A DNA stretch of 64,000 bases from Bordetella genomosp. 10 (GCF_002261225.1 NZ_NEVM01000005.1:1922001-1986000); one strand, 5' to 3'. Positions 52,284 to 61,117 are shown, counted from the stretch's first letter. Translations and numbers: made by a program. The notes: generated by a model not told the origin, from the letters alone.

Positions 52284-53176
52284 ATCAGGAACCCGAATTC
52301 CTGGCCCGGGGCCATGACCCGGCCGACCCCAATCCCTGGCTGGCGCTGTACCTGGACCGCAGCACGCCCCTGCCCGACAAGGTGAAGAAGGCCTGGCTGA
52401 CCGATTCGAGCAGCCGCTCGCGCCAATACCTGCTGCCCTTCCTGCGGCCGCTGGCGCGCGCCTTCATCATCCTGATCCAGGTGCTGAAGACCTTCCTGCC
52501 CAAGCGCTGGTCGCACTCGCGGCTGCTGCACCGCATCCTGGCGTGGGGCCTGGCGCGTTTCGTCTCGCCCGAGGCCAACTGGCTGATCCTGCGGCATTTC
52601 CACCTGGGCGCGCAGATACTGGCCTTCATCGCCGCCAACTCGCCCGTGCCCGTCGCGACGACGCCGCTGGAGCCGCGCGGGATCGAGGACCTGAAGGACG
52701 ACCTCTTCGTCAAGCACGACCTCAACCTGTTCAATTTCGTGATTCGCCTGAACCAGGCGCTGCGGGACGCGGGGGTCGAGATGCACGCGCCGGCGCGCGT
52801 GGACTACTCGATGATCCGCGATCCGGGACTGCGGCTGGAAGACCTGCCGCACAAGCCGCTGAACTTCCTCGACCTGCAAAGCGCGATCGAGCTGTTCACG
52901 CCGCTGTACCAGTTGATGCTGACGGACAACGACTTCTGGCGCGCCGCCAACTCCCTGCAACTGGACGAGACCATAGGCATCTACGCGGCCAAGCTGCTGG
53001 GCGCGCCCCAGCACCTGATCCTGGTCAACAACAATCACCCGCTGGTGCCCATGTCCACGCTGCGGGCGGGCTACCGGCTGGTGCTGCACGGGCTGTCCAC
53101 CGAAATGCTGCACAGCCTGTTGATGGAATTGAAAGCCGCCCAGGAGGGCGGCACGCCGCCGGCGCCGATTGCGTGA
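52280..53176 (+). CDS. Conserved-looking protein of unknown function, last gene of the lipid operon
   Basis: 298 residues; the ATG overlaps the stop of the fusion gene (ATGA). No signal peptide. A hydrophobic/amphipathic stretch (LLPFLRPLARAFIILIQVLKTFLP, about 46-69) and FHLGAQILAFIAAN suggest membrane association. KHDLNLFNFVIRLNQALRD and LNFLDLQSAIELFTPLYQLMLTDNDFWRAANSLQLDETIGIYAAKLLG are helical and well structured. I do not recognise a characterised family. Strict coupling to the condensing-enzyme/oxidase fusion argues for a part in the same pathway, perhaps product handling or membrane anchoring. Confidence 0.75.
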   Translation: MNQEPEFLARGHDPADPNPWLALYLDRSTPLPDKVKKAWLTDSSSRSRQYLLPFLRPLARAFIILIQVLKTFLPKRWSHSRLLHRILAWGLARFVSPEANWLILRHFHLGAQILAFIAANSPVPVATTPLEPRGIEDLKDDLFVKHDLNLFNFVIRLNQALRDAGVEMHAPARVDYSMIRDPGLRLEDLPHKPLNFLDLQSAIELFTPLYQLMLTDNDFWRAANSLQLDETIGIYAAKLLGAPQHLILVNNNHPLVPMSTLRAGYRLVLHGLSTEMLHSLLMELKAAQEGGTPPAPIA

Positions 53177-53260
53177 CGGCAGGATCGGGCGGCGGACGGT
53201 TCAGATAGATGGTTCAGACGGACGGATCAAGCCGCCGGCCGGCCGCCCGCCCGAACTCCT

Positions 53261-53716
53261 TTAAGCCCCTGCCTTCGCCGGCACGAGCAGCACCGGGCGC
53301 GTCGACAGGCGCAGGAAGGCCTCGGCCACGCTGCCCAGCACCATGCGCTGGAAACCGCGGCGGCCATGGGTGCCCAGCACCACCAGGTCGGCGCCCTCTT
53401 CCTCGGCGGCGTCCTGCAATTGCTGGGCAATGGTCTGGGTGATGCCTTCCTTGTCGATGAAGCGGGCCTTGCCCCGCACGCCGGCGGCCGTCAGGCGCTC
53501 GTTGGCCATGGCCACCACCTTGTTGGCTTCCTCCATCATGGCGTCGTGGAAAGGCGTCACGTCGTAGATGGCGGCGCTGTAATACGCGCTGGAATACTCC
53601 ACGACGTAGACCGGCACCACTTCCGCGTTTTCCGTGCTGCCCAGGTGCAGGGCATGCTCCAAGGCGGCCTGGGCCACGTCGCTGCCGTCGAGGGCAACCA
53701 GAATTTTGCGATACAT
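53261..53716 (-). CDS. Universal stress protein, UspA family
   Basis: 151 residues from the ATG after AGGAGA. One Usp domain: MYRKILVALDGSDVAQAALEHALHLG at the N-terminus and the ATP-binding G-x2-G-x9-G-S motif in GTHGRRGFQRMVLGSVAEAFLR, followed by STRPVLLVPA. ATP-binding Usps form dimers and help survival under energy or oxygen limitation. It is divergent from a second, double-domain Usp gene, and the 208-bp gap between them has two FNR/ANR-like sites. Confidence 0.93.
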   Translation of the reverse strand: MYRKILVALDGSDVAQAALEHALHLGSTENAEVVPVYVVEYSSAYYSAAIYDVTPFHDAMMEEANKVVAMANERLTAAGVRGKARFIDKEGITQTIAQQLQDAAEEEGADLVVLGTHGRRGFQRMVLGSVAEAFLRLSTRPVLLVPAKAGA

Positions 53717-53778
53717 GAAAGACTCTCCTAGGGTCGGCGTTGATGTGGCCATGATCCGGCGTACGCCGCCCGGACGCC

Positions 53779-53859
53779 ATGACCTGGGTCAAGATTCACC
53801 CCCCGACCCGCACTGTACCCCCGCCGGCGGCGACCCGCACACCCTTTGAGCCACGTCAA
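53779..53859. promoter_or_regulatory. Two candidate FNR/ANR-type boxes between divergent usp genes
   Basis: TTGA-N6-TCAA is present exactly at 53846-53859, and ATGA-N6-TCAA, one mismatch from the consensus, at 53779-53792. They lie 65 and 132 bp before the + strand usp start and 62 bp from the other start, placing either gene under possible anaerobic or microaerobic control. Two sites in one short gap make chance less likely. Confidence 0.55.
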
Positions 53860-53924
53860 TACACCGCGGGCGCCCCGCCCCTACGATTCCGGCTGGGATT
53901 TCACGATTATTGCTGGGGTTGCCC

Positions 53925-54749
53925 ATGTTCAAGCGCATCGCCGTCCACCTCGATGACGACGCCGCGTGCACGCGCCGCGTGCGGGCCGCGGCGCAGGTCG
54001 CGCGCGACCACGCCGCCGCCCTGGTCGGCATCTACACCAGTTACCTGCCGCCGCAGTACGTCTACGACGAGGGCATCGTCCCGGACGACGTCTACGCGGT
54101 GCTGCAACGCCGCCTCGCCGACAACCGCAACGTCGCCCGCGAATGTCTGCAACGGGCGGCGCGCGAGGCCGGCGTCGCGGTCCAATGGCGCGCGCCCGAG
54201 GGCTCGCCCGCGGACGTGCTGGCGCGCCATGCGCGCACCTGTGACCTGCTGGTGCTGGGCCAGTCCGGCGAGGACGATCCGGAGAGCGTCGTCACCCCCT
54301 ACTTCACCGAGTCCGTCATCATGACGCTGGGGCGGCCGGTGCTGATCATCCCCACGGCCGGCGACCTGCCGCCGCTCGGCCGCAACATCCTGTTCTGCTG
54401 GGACCAGGGCCGCGAGGCGTCGCGGGCGCTGGCCGACGCCGATCCCGTGCTGCGCCGGGCCAGCGAACTGCTGGTGCTGTCGGTGTCGTCGCGCCCCATC
54501 GCGCCGGCGCTGCGCGACGACCTGCACGACTACTTCTCCGTGCACGACTATCCCCTGCCGCAGCGGCTGATCCGCGACGGCCGCCAGAGCGACGTCGGCC
54601 GCATCATCCTGGAATGCGTGGAGGAACGCGGGAGCGACCTCGTCATCATGGGCGCGTACGGCCACCACCGGCTGCGCGAATGGGTCATGGGCGGCGCCTG
54701 CAGCACCGTGCTGCGCGCGGCGACCGTGCCGGTCCTGCTGTCGCACTGA
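53925..54749 (+). CDS. Tandem-domain universal stress protein
   Basis: 274 residues from MFKRIAVHLDDD. Two Usp domains in series: the first (1-145) ends in TLGRPVLIIPTAG and lacks the ATP-binding glycine motif; the second (about 150-274) has GAYGHHRLREWVMGGACSTVLRAATVPVLLSH, a fair match to the G-x2-G-x9-G motif. Tandem Usps of this kind are typical of anaerobic-stress regulons in beta- and gammaproteobacteria. It is followed by a NarX/NarL-type pair on the same strand after 177 bp. Confidence 0.9.
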   Translation: MFKRIAVHLDDDAACTRRVRAAAQVARDHAAALVGIYTSYLPPQYVYDEGIVPDDVYAVLQRRLADNRNVARECLQRAAREAGVAVQWRAPEGSPADVLARHARTCDLLVLGQSGEDDPESVVTPYFTESVIMTLGRPVLIIPTAGDLPPLGRNILFCWDQGREASRALADADPVLRRASELLVLSVSSRPIAPALRDDLHDYFSVHDYPLPQRLIRDGRQSDVGRIILECVEERGSDLVIMGAYGHHRLREWVMGGACSTVLRAATVPVLLSH

Positions 54750-54926
54750 CCATGCCGGTCCCGTGGACGACCGCGGCCGCGGCGACGACACCCCGCCGGC
54801 CCACGACGTATACTCTGGACGCTCGCCCACGCCCGCGGCGCCGCCATTCCGTCCCCGGCGGCGGTACGCGGCCCGGCCATCGGCACGGGCGCGGCGTCCT
54901 GGTTTCCCGCTCTCCATTCCTTCGCC

Positions 54927-56162
54927 ATGCCATCGGTCCTGCCGTCGCTACTGCTCGCCCTCGCCTGTGCCGCATTGGGTTTCCTTGCCGCGCGGTGGCT
55001 GCAGCGCCGTGCGCCCGCTTCCGTCCCGCCCCCCTCCGCCGCGGCCGCAGGCGGCCGGCCCGGCTGCGAGAACAAGGCGCCCCGCGCGGCCGCGCCCAGC
55101 GAGAGCCGTCTCTACGGAATCATCCAGGCAGCCATGGAGGCCATCATTACGGTGGATGCCTCCCAGACCATCATCATCTTCAACCCGGCGGCCGAGCGCA
55201 TCTTCCTCTGCCCCGCGGCCGAAGCCATCGGCACCTCGCTCAACCGCTTCATCCCTCCCCGTTTCCGCCATACGCACCCGCAGGACCTGGCGCGTTTCGG
55301 CCGTACCGGGGTCTCGGAGCGGCAAATGGGCGGTGACCGCAAAGTGACCGGCCTGCGCGCCAACGGCGAGGAATTCCCGCTGGAGGCGTCCATCTCGCAG
55401 TGGGAAGACGAGCACGGCAAGCTCTACACCGTGCAATTGCGCGACGTCACCGAGCGCGAGCGGGCCAACCGCGAACTGGAGCTCTCGCGCAACGAACTGA
55501 CGCGGCTGTCCACCGCCATCCAGAACATCCGCGAGGAAGAAAAAGCCCACATCGCGCGCGAACTGCACGACGATCTCGGGCAAAGCCTCACCGCCATGAA
55601 AATGGGCCTGTCGCTGCTGGAGGGCATGCTGCCGCCCGACGCCGCGGCGGCGCGCGCGCAGGCGGCGGCGCTGCATGCCTTGATCAACGCCACGGTGGGC
55701 TCGGTGCGGCGGATCGCCTCCAACTTGCGGCCCGTCATGCTGGATGACCTGGGACTTTTCGCGGCGGTCGAATGGCTGGCCCAGGACTTCAGCGAGCGCT
55801 ACGCCATCGAGACGGATGTTCATGTCAGCGGGGAACAGATAGCATTGGGGCACGAGCTCACCACCGCGGTGTTCCGCATCGTCCAGGAAGCGTTCACCAA
55901 CACGGCGCGGCATGCCGGCGCCACCCGCATTTCCCTGCGCCTGGAATGCGACGCGCAACAGTGCCGCATCGACATCCGCGACAACGGCGTCGGGGCGACG
56001 CCCTCGCAGATGGCCAAGGCGGAATCCTTCGGCCTGCTGGGCATCCGCGAGCGCGTGCGCCTGCTGGGAGGCACCCTCGTCCTGGATAGCGAACCCGCGA
56101 AGGGCTTTCGCCTGACGGCGACCGTTCCCATCGCCATCGACACCGCCGAAGAGACCCTATGA
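54927..56162 (+). CDS. PAS-domain sensor histidine kinase, NarX/DegS (HisKA_3) type
   Basis: 411 residues. One N-terminal membrane span (residues 3-26) and a Pro/Ala-rich stretch precede a PAS domain (about 62-180: IIQAAMEAIITVDASQTIIIFNPAAERIF ... LRDVTERERANREL). The dimerisation domain has the HisKA_3 motif HIARELHDDLGQSLTAMKMGL with His214, and the ATPase domain shows EAFTNTARHAGA and DNGVGATPSQM, then GLLGIRERVRLLGG. The stop overlaps the regulator start (ATGA). Lying beside usp genes with FNR-like boxes, it may sense redox or respiration, but no haem or metal ligand is obvious in the PAS. Confidence 0.93.
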   Translation: MPSVLPSLLLALACAALGFLAARWLQRRAPASVPPPSAAAAGGRPGCENKAPRAAAPSESRLYGIIQAAMEAIITVDASQTIIIFNPAAERIFLCPAAEAIGTSLNRFIPPRFRHTHPQDLARFGRTGVSERQMGGDRKVTGLRANGEEFPLEASISQWEDEHGKLYTVQLRDVTERERANRELELSRNELTRLSTAIQNIREEEKAHIARELHDDLGQSLTAMKMGLSLLEGMLPPDAAAARAQAAALHALINATVGSVRRIASNLRPVMLDDLGLFAAVEWLAQDFSERYAIETDVHVSGEQIALGHELTTAVFRIVQEAFTNTARHAGATRISLRLECDAQQCRIDIRDNGVGATPSQMAKAESFGLLGIRERVRLLGGTLVLDSEPAKGFRLTATVPIAIDTAEETL

Positions 56163-56812
56163 CACGCATCCTGCTGGCCGACGATCACACCCTGGTCCGG
56201 GAAGGGTTGAAACAGATCCTGGGCATGGCCGACGGCCTGTCGGTCAAGGGCGAGGCCGCCAACGGCGCCGAGGCCCTGGCCCTGCTGCGCCAGGGCGAAT
56301 GGGACGTGCTGCTGCTGGATCTTTCCATGCCGGGCCGCAGCGGCGTCGAGCTGATCCGCCAGATCCGGGACGAATTTCCCCGCCTGCCCATCCTGGTGCT
56401 GACCATGCACGGCGAGCAGCAATATGCCGTGCGCGCGCTGAAGGCCGGCGCGTCCGGCTACCTGACCAAGGAAAGCGCCGCCGCCGAACTGGTGGCGGCG
56501 GTGCGCAAGGTGGCCTCCGGCGGCGTCTACCTGAACATGGACATCGCCGAGAAAATCGCGCGCGACTTCCAGCCCGAGGCCACCGAACTGCCCCACGAGC
56601 AATTGTCCGACCGCGAATACTCGGTCTTCCGCCACCTGGCCATGGGCCGCACCATAGGCGAGATCGCCGCCCTGCTTTGCATCAGCGGCAAGACCATCAG
56701 CACCTACAAGACGCGCATCCAGCAAAAGATGCGGATCAACAACCAGGCCGAACTGATCCACTACGCCATCAAGCACCGGCTATTGGACGAGACCGGCGAG
56801 GGGTTCGAGTAG
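56159..56812 (+). CDS. NarL-family response regulator
   Basis: 217 residues. Receiver: RILLADDHTLVREGLKQIL with Asp54 in LLLDLSMPGRSG and Lys104 in YLTKESAAAELV, the KES ending being usual in this subfamily. The LuxR helix-turn-helix spans about 145-205 (LSDREYSVFRHLAMGRTIGEIAALLCISGKTISTYKTRIQQKM). It overlaps the kinase gene by 4 bp, so the two form one system. Closest in layout to UvrY/GacA-like regulators. Targets unknown. Confidence 0.94.
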   Translation: MTRILLADDHTLVREGLKQILGMADGLSVKGEAANGAEALALLRQGEWDVLLLDLSMPGRSGVELIRQIRDEFPRLPILVLTMHGEQQYAVRALKAGASGYLTKESAAAELVAAVRKVASGGVYLNMDIAEKIARDFQPEATELPHEQLSDREYSVFRHLAMGRTIGEIAALLCISGKTISTYKTRIQQKMRINNQAELIHYAIKHRLLDETGEGFE

Positions 56813-56834
56813 GCTTGGCCGGGAAGGCGGCGGA

Positions 56835-57908
56835 TCAGCCGCCTGCCGCCCTGGACGCCGGCAGGCTCACCCCCAGCGACTTCGCGGCCTCGGCGAGCGG
56901 CCGCCAGACCACCGGCGCATAGGCGATTCCGTCCCGCATGGCGGCACGGCGCAGGCGGGCGGCCTCATCGCCCGGCAGGCGCACGGGCCGGGCCGGATCC
57001 ACCGGCGGATTCGCGCGGCATGCGTCGCCGAAGAAACCCGTCTGCCGCTGGAACTCGTCGCGTCCCGCGAAGAAATCCGGGTCCAGCACCTGGAGAAAAA
57101 CGTTCCCGCCGCCCCACTGCACCGGCTTGTCGGCGCGGCCGTAGCCGGACAAGCCCTGCGACAGCGCCTCTATCATCAGCGCGAGGCCAAACCCCTTGTG
57201 GCCGTACTCCTGGCCGCCGATCAACTGGAGGGAGCCGCGCGGCTCCGTGTGTTCGAGCACGGCGGGGTCGTCGGTGGCCCGCCCGTCGCCATCCAGCAGC
57301 CATTTGTGCTCGAATCGTTCGCCCAGGGCGTGCTTGGTGCGCGTCATCGACGTGGTCGTGATGCTCGCGCAGATATCCACCAGCACGGGATGATCCTGGC
57401 CCGGATAGCCGAAGGCAAAAGGATTCGGCGTGAACAAGGCCTCCTTGCCACCATAGGGCGCGACCCGTTTCGCGGAAGGCTCGGAATTGGCGATGGTCGC
57501 CACCAGCCCGCGATCCGTGGCGAGCCTGGTCAAGGTCGCGAGGCAGCCGATATGGTGGCTGCGGCGTATCGCGATCGACACCACGCCATGGCTTGCGACC
57601 CGGCTTGCCGCCAGGGAAATGGCTTGATCCATCAGCCACAGCCCGGGCAGGCGGCGCGCGTCGATGACCAGCGCGGCGCCCCGGTCGGACACGATCTCGT
57701 AGCTGCCTTCCAGGGTCATGCTGCCCTTGGCGATATCCGAGAGATATAGGGGCAGCAGCGCCAGCCCGTGGGTGCGGCGTCCCATGGCGTCGGTCTCGAC
57801 CAGCAGCTCCGCGACGCGTTGCGCCTTCTCGCGCTCCATGCCGGCTTGCGCCAGCAGGCCGGCGCCGAACGCCACCAGGTCCACGATCGCGTATCGGTTT
57901 TCACTCAT
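56835..57908 (-). CDS. Malate/L-lactate dehydrogenase (Ldh/YlbC) family oxidoreductase
   Basis: 357 residues, the same length as the paralogue at 22.2 kb and with the same landmarks: ETDAMGRRTHGLALLPLYL, AIRRSHHIGCLATLTRLA with the catalytic His, TPNPFAFGYPG, and GHKGFGLALMIEALSQGL. It reduces or oxidises a 2-oxo/2-hydroxy acid with NAD(P). It begins 26 bp after the enolase-superfamily gene on the same strand, so the pair probably act in sequence: the dehydratase yields a 2-keto acid which this enzyme reduces, or it supplies the hydroxy acid. Direction cannot be told. Confidence 0.9.
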   Translation of the reverse strand: MSENRYAIVDLVAFGAGLLAQAGMEREKAQRVAELLVETDAMGRRTHGLALLPLYLSDIAKGSMTLEGSYEIVSDRGAALVIDARRLPGLWLMDQAISLAASRVASHGVVSIAIRRSHHIGCLATLTRLATDRGLVATIANSEPSAKRVAPYGGKEALFTPNPFAFGYPGQDHPVLVDICASITTTSMTRTKHALGERFEHKWLLDGDGRATDDPAVLEHTEPRGSLQLIGGQEYGHKGFGLALMIEALSQGLSGYGRADKPVQWGGGNVFLQVLDPDFFAGRDEFQRQTGFFGDACRANPPVDPARPVRLPGDEAARLRRAAMRDGIAYAPVVWRPLAEAAKSLGVSLPASRAAGG

Positions 57909-57934
57909 GCATGTCTCCCTTCATCCCTTCATCA

Positions 57935-59062
57935 TCAATAAGCGGCGGTGCGCACCGTCTCTTGCGCGGCCCGCCATTGCGCGGCGGCGTCCGCCAGGCT
58001 GAAGCCCAGGCCGGGCGCCGTCGGCATATGCATCTGGCCGCCGCTTATCCGGATACGCTCGTTGAACGCGGGCTCCAGCCATTCGATGTGCTCCACCCAG
58101 CTTTCCAGGGGATAGGCGCAGGCCAGGTGGATATGGATTTCCATGACGAAGTGCGGCGCCAGCTTCATGCGGCGCGCCTCCGCCATCACCGCCACCTTCT
58201 GGAAAGGCGTCACGCCGCCGATGCGGGGCGCGTCCGGCTGCAGGAAGGTGACGGACCGCCCGTCGATGAGGTTGGAGACTTCCGCCACGCTGGACAACAT
58301 CTCGCCCGTCGCGATGGGTGTGTCCAGGCGCTCGCTCAGGCGCGCGTGCCCCTCGTAGTCGTAGGCCGCCAGGGGCTCTTCCATCCAGGTCAGGCGGCAG
58401 GCTTCCAGGTCGCGGCCGGCCCGCAATGCCGTCGTGAAATCCCATTGCTGGTTGGCGTCCACCATCAGCGGCACGCCCGCGCCCAGGTGCGCGCGCACCG
58501 CTTCCACCCGGCCGATATCCTTGGCGACGTCGGGCTGGCCGACCTTCAGCTTGATGCCGCCGATGCCGGCGGACAGGGAACGATCGACGTTCGCCAGCAC
58601 TTCGTCCAGCTCGGCGTTGAGATAGCCGCCCGAGGTGTTGTAGCAAGGCACGCTGTCGCGGTAGGCGCCCAGCAGCTTGCCCAGCGGCAGGCCGCAGCGG
58701 CGGGCCTTGAGGTCCCATAGCGCCAGGTCGAAGGCCGCGATGGCCTGCACGGTGACGCCGGTGCGGGCGACGGAGGCGCCCTGCCACGCCAGCTTCTCCC
58801 ACAGGCGGCCGATGTCGGCGGGGTCTTCGCCGACCAGGAAGCCGGCGAGGTCGCGCGCATGGGCATACAGCGCCCTGCCGCCGGCCCGCAGCGAATAGCT
58901 GAAGCCGAAGCCTTCCTGGCCGTCCTCCGTGCGGACGAGGGCCGTCAGCATATCCACGTGGGAGAGCGCCTTCTGCCTCCCGGTCAGCACCTTGGCATCC
59001 GACAAGGCTTTCTTCAGCGGCACTTCGTACAGGCCGATTTCGACAGACGCGATTTTGTCCAC
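57935..59062 (-). CDS. Mandelate racemase/muconate lactonizing enzyme (enolase superfamily) protein
   Basis: 375 residues from a GTG with AAGGAAGAG upstream; the much longer open frame would run through the GntR promoter. Catalytic residues of the mandelate racemase group: KxK (Lys171, Lys173 in GIKLKVG), metal ligands Asp202 in VDANQQW, Glu228 in WMEEPL, Glu254 in GEML, and His304 in LAPHFVMEIH. The KxK/His pair points to racemase or sugar-acid dehydratase chemistry. It is divergent from a GntR regulator across a palindrome and upstream of an Ldh-type gene. Substrate likely a hydroxy or sugar acid taken up with the nearby Bug proteins. Confidence 0.9.
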   Translation of the reverse strand: MDKIASVEIGLYEVPLKKALSDAKVLTGRQKALSHVDMLTALVRTEDGQEGFGFSYSLRAGGRALYAHARDLAGFLVGEDPADIGRLWEKLAWQGASVARTGVTVQAIAAFDLALWDLKARRCGLPLGKLLGAYRDSVPCYNTSGGYLNAELDEVLANVDRSLSAGIGGIKLKVGQPDVAKDIGRVEAVRAHLGAGVPLMVDANQQWDFTTALRAGRDLEACRLTWMEEPLAAYDYEGHARLSERLDTPIATGEMLSSVAEVSNLIDGRSVTFLQPDAPRIGGVTPFQKVAVMAEARRMKLAPHFVMEIHIHLACAYPLESWVEHIEWLEPAFNERIRISGGQMHMPTAPGLGFSLADAAAQWRAAQETVRTAAY

Positions 59063-59119
59063 AGCGAGGTCTCTTCCTTGAGTTGTCCGGCAGTATGCGC
59101 GGGGCGGCAAAGGCCTGTC

Positions 59120-59151
59120 AATATCGTGCACGATCCTTGATCGACGATATT
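59120..59151. promoter_or_regulatory. Candidate GntR operator (nested palindromes)
   Basis: ATCGTGCACGAT at 59123-59134 is a perfect 12-bp palindrome, and AATATCGT/ACGATATT form an outer inverted repeat at 59120-59127 and 59144-59151. It is centred in the 204-bp gap, about 70 bp from the enolase-superfamily start and 130 bp from the GntR start. Assignment to the GntR protein rests on position. Confidence 0.55.
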
Positions 59152-59266
59152 CGATGTAGTAATCTGCGTCCGAACGAAGCCGCCATTCCGGCCGTCGGCG
59201 TGCGCCATATCGCCGCCCACCGGCGCCGGCGGACACGGCGCGCCTGCGGCCTACTCGGGAACATCC

Positions 59267-59980
59267 ATGACCAAGACCTTGCCCCCCAACGTGATCCGGC
59301 TCGCCAAGACGCCCTTGTCCGAACAGGCCTACGAGGAACTCAAGCGGCAGATCCTCGACCAGACGCTGAAGCCCGGGCAGCGCCTGAACATCGACGCGCT
59401 GTCGCGCGCCTGCGGCATCAGCAGCTCGCCCTTGCGGGAGGCGCTGACGCGGCTCGGCGCCGAAGGCCTGGTCGCATTCACGGCCAACACGGGCTTCGCC
59501 GTCGCCCCCGTGCCGGACGCCAACCACATGCGGCAGTTGATGGAATTCCGGCTGCTGATCGAAATGCATTGCGCCCGGCAGGGCAGCGGCGACGCGGAAG
59601 CGGCCGGGCTGATGCGCGAATCGATACGCGCCATGGTGGCGCTGCGCAAGAAAGGCAGCAGCTACCGCCACTACCGCCAGTACATCGAACTCGAACAGTC
59701 CTTCCACCAGGCCCTGGTCGACAGCGCGCGCAACGAACCCATGTCGGCCGCCTGGCGCGAGCTGCACATGATCATCGTCGTGGCCCGCCTGTCCATCGTG
59801 CCCAACAGCGACACGCTCGGATCCGAAGCCGCCCTGACGGAACACGGACGCATCGTCGACGCCTTCGAGGCCGGCGACGGGGACGCCGCCGCCGAGGCCG
59901 TCCGCCTGCACCTGGGCGGCGCCTCCTCCCGCCTGCGCCTCGGCGCCGAATCCGACGGAGGCTTGAAAACCGCCAGTTGA
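59267..59980 (+). CDS. GntR-family regulator (FadR/FCD subgroup)
   Basis: 237 residues. Winged helix-turn-helix at 14-80 (LSEQAYEELKRQILDQTLKPGQRLNIDALSRACGISSSPLREALTRLGAEGLV), then an all-helical FCD effector domain (MRQLMEFRLLIEMHCARQGSGDAEAAGLMRESIRAMV ... HGRIVDAFEAGDGDAAAEAVRLHL) with conserved His residues for a metal. It is divergent from the dehydratase/dehydrogenase pair and upstream of two Bug genes on its own strand, so it likely controls uptake and breakdown of one hydroxy or sugar acid, which should also be its ligand. Confidence 0.93.
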   Translation: MTKTLPPNVIRLAKTPLSEQAYEELKRQILDQTLKPGQRLNIDALSRACGISSSPLREALTRLGAEGLVAFTANTGFAVAPVPDANHMRQLMEFRLLIEMHCARQGSGDAEAAGLMRESIRAMVALRKKGSSYRHYRQYIELEQSFHQALVDSARNEPMSAAWRELHMIIVVARLSIVPNSDTLGSEAALTEHGRIVDAFEAGDGDAAAEAVRLHLGGASSRLRLGAESDGGLKTAS

Positions 59981-60086
59981 CGACGCGGGCCGCGCGCCCG
60001 CCCCGCAAGTTGCAGCACCTCTACATAAAAACCCGGCGGGAAGGCGGCATCGAAGCCGCCCACCCGCCGACCAAGGAGACAAGGCT

Positions 60087-61079
60087 ATGCACAAACCCCT
60101 ATCCGCCAGCCTGGCGATGCTGGCCGCCTGCGCCGCCGTCGCCGCGGCCGGTCCGGCGCAGGCCGCGGATGCGTATCCCGACCACCGCGTGACCCTCATC
60201 GTGCCTTTCGTCCCGGGCGGCGGCACCGACTCGGGCGCCCGCGTGCTGGCGACCAAGCTCTCGGAGAAATGGCATCAGTCCGTCGTCGTGGAGAACCGCG
60301 GCGGCGCGGGCGGCATACTCGGCGCCGACGCGGTGGCGCGCGCCAAGCCCGACGGCTACACGCTGCTGATGGGCAATGTCGGCACGCAGTCCATCAATCC
60401 CTACCTGTACGGCAAGCTGCCCTACGATCCCGCCAAGGCCTTCGTGCCCATCTCCATGGTGGCCGACCTGCCCTTGATCCTGGTCACCTCGCCCAAGTTC
60501 AAGGCCACCGATCTCAAGCAGATCATCGCCCTGGGCAAGGCGGAGCCGAACGCCTACAGCTACGCCAGCTCCGGCATCGGCAATTCCACGCACCTGGCCA
60601 TGGAAGTCTTCGAGTCCGCCTCGGGCGCCCGCTTCCGCCACATTCCCTACAAGGGCGGCGGCCAGGCCAATGCGGACGTCATGTCCGGCGAAGTGCCCAT
60701 GCAGTTCACGTCCATCTTCGGCGCGGTGGGAATGATCACCAGCGGCAAGTTCAGGCCCATCGCGGTGGCCGGCCCCGAGCGCTCGCTGGCGCTGCCCGAC
60801 GTGCCGACGATGAAGGAGGCGGGACTGGAAAACGCCGACTTCGCGTCCTGGATAGGCGTGCTGGCGCCGGCCGGCACGCCCGCGCCCATCGTCGAGAAAA
60901 TCGCGGCCGACATTCGCGAGGTCATGAGCACGAAGGAGGTGAAGGACCTGCTGGAGGCGCAGGGCGCCGTGCCCCACACCTCCACGCCCAAGGCGTTCGC
61001 GGATCACATCGCGGCGGACAACCGGCGCCTGTCGGCGCTGATCAGGAAGTTGGGCATACACGCGGACAGCGCGCAATAG
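60087..61079 (+). CDS. Bug-family periplasmic solute receptor
   Basis: 330 residues with an AAGGAGA site and a Sec signal peptide (cleavage region PAQAADAYPD). Core: YPDHRVTLIVPFVPGGGTD, VVVENRGGAGGILGAD, DGYTLLMGNVGTQ. It stands 107 bp after the GntR gene and 11 bp before a possible start of a second Bug gene, giving a pair that may bind two forms of one substrate. No membrane partner nearby. Confidence 0.93.
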   Translation: MHKPLSASLAMLAACAAVAAAGPAQAADAYPDHRVTLIVPFVPGGGTDSGARVLATKLSEKWHQSVVVENRGGAGGILGADAVARAKPDGYTLLMGNVGTQSINPYLYGKLPYDPAKAFVPISMVADLPLILVTSPKFKATDLKQIIALGKAEPNAYSYASSGIGNSTHLAMEVFESASGARFRHIPYKGGGQANADVMSGEVPMQFTSIFGAVGMITSGKFRPIAVAGPERSLALPDVPTMKEAGLENADFASWIGVLAPAGTPAPIVEKIAADIREVMSTKEVKDLLEAQGAVPHTSTPKAFADHIAADNRRLSALIRKLGIHADSAQ

Positions 61080-61117
61080 GAGCAGCCACGATGGGAGCAG
61101 CCAAGACAGGACCAGCC

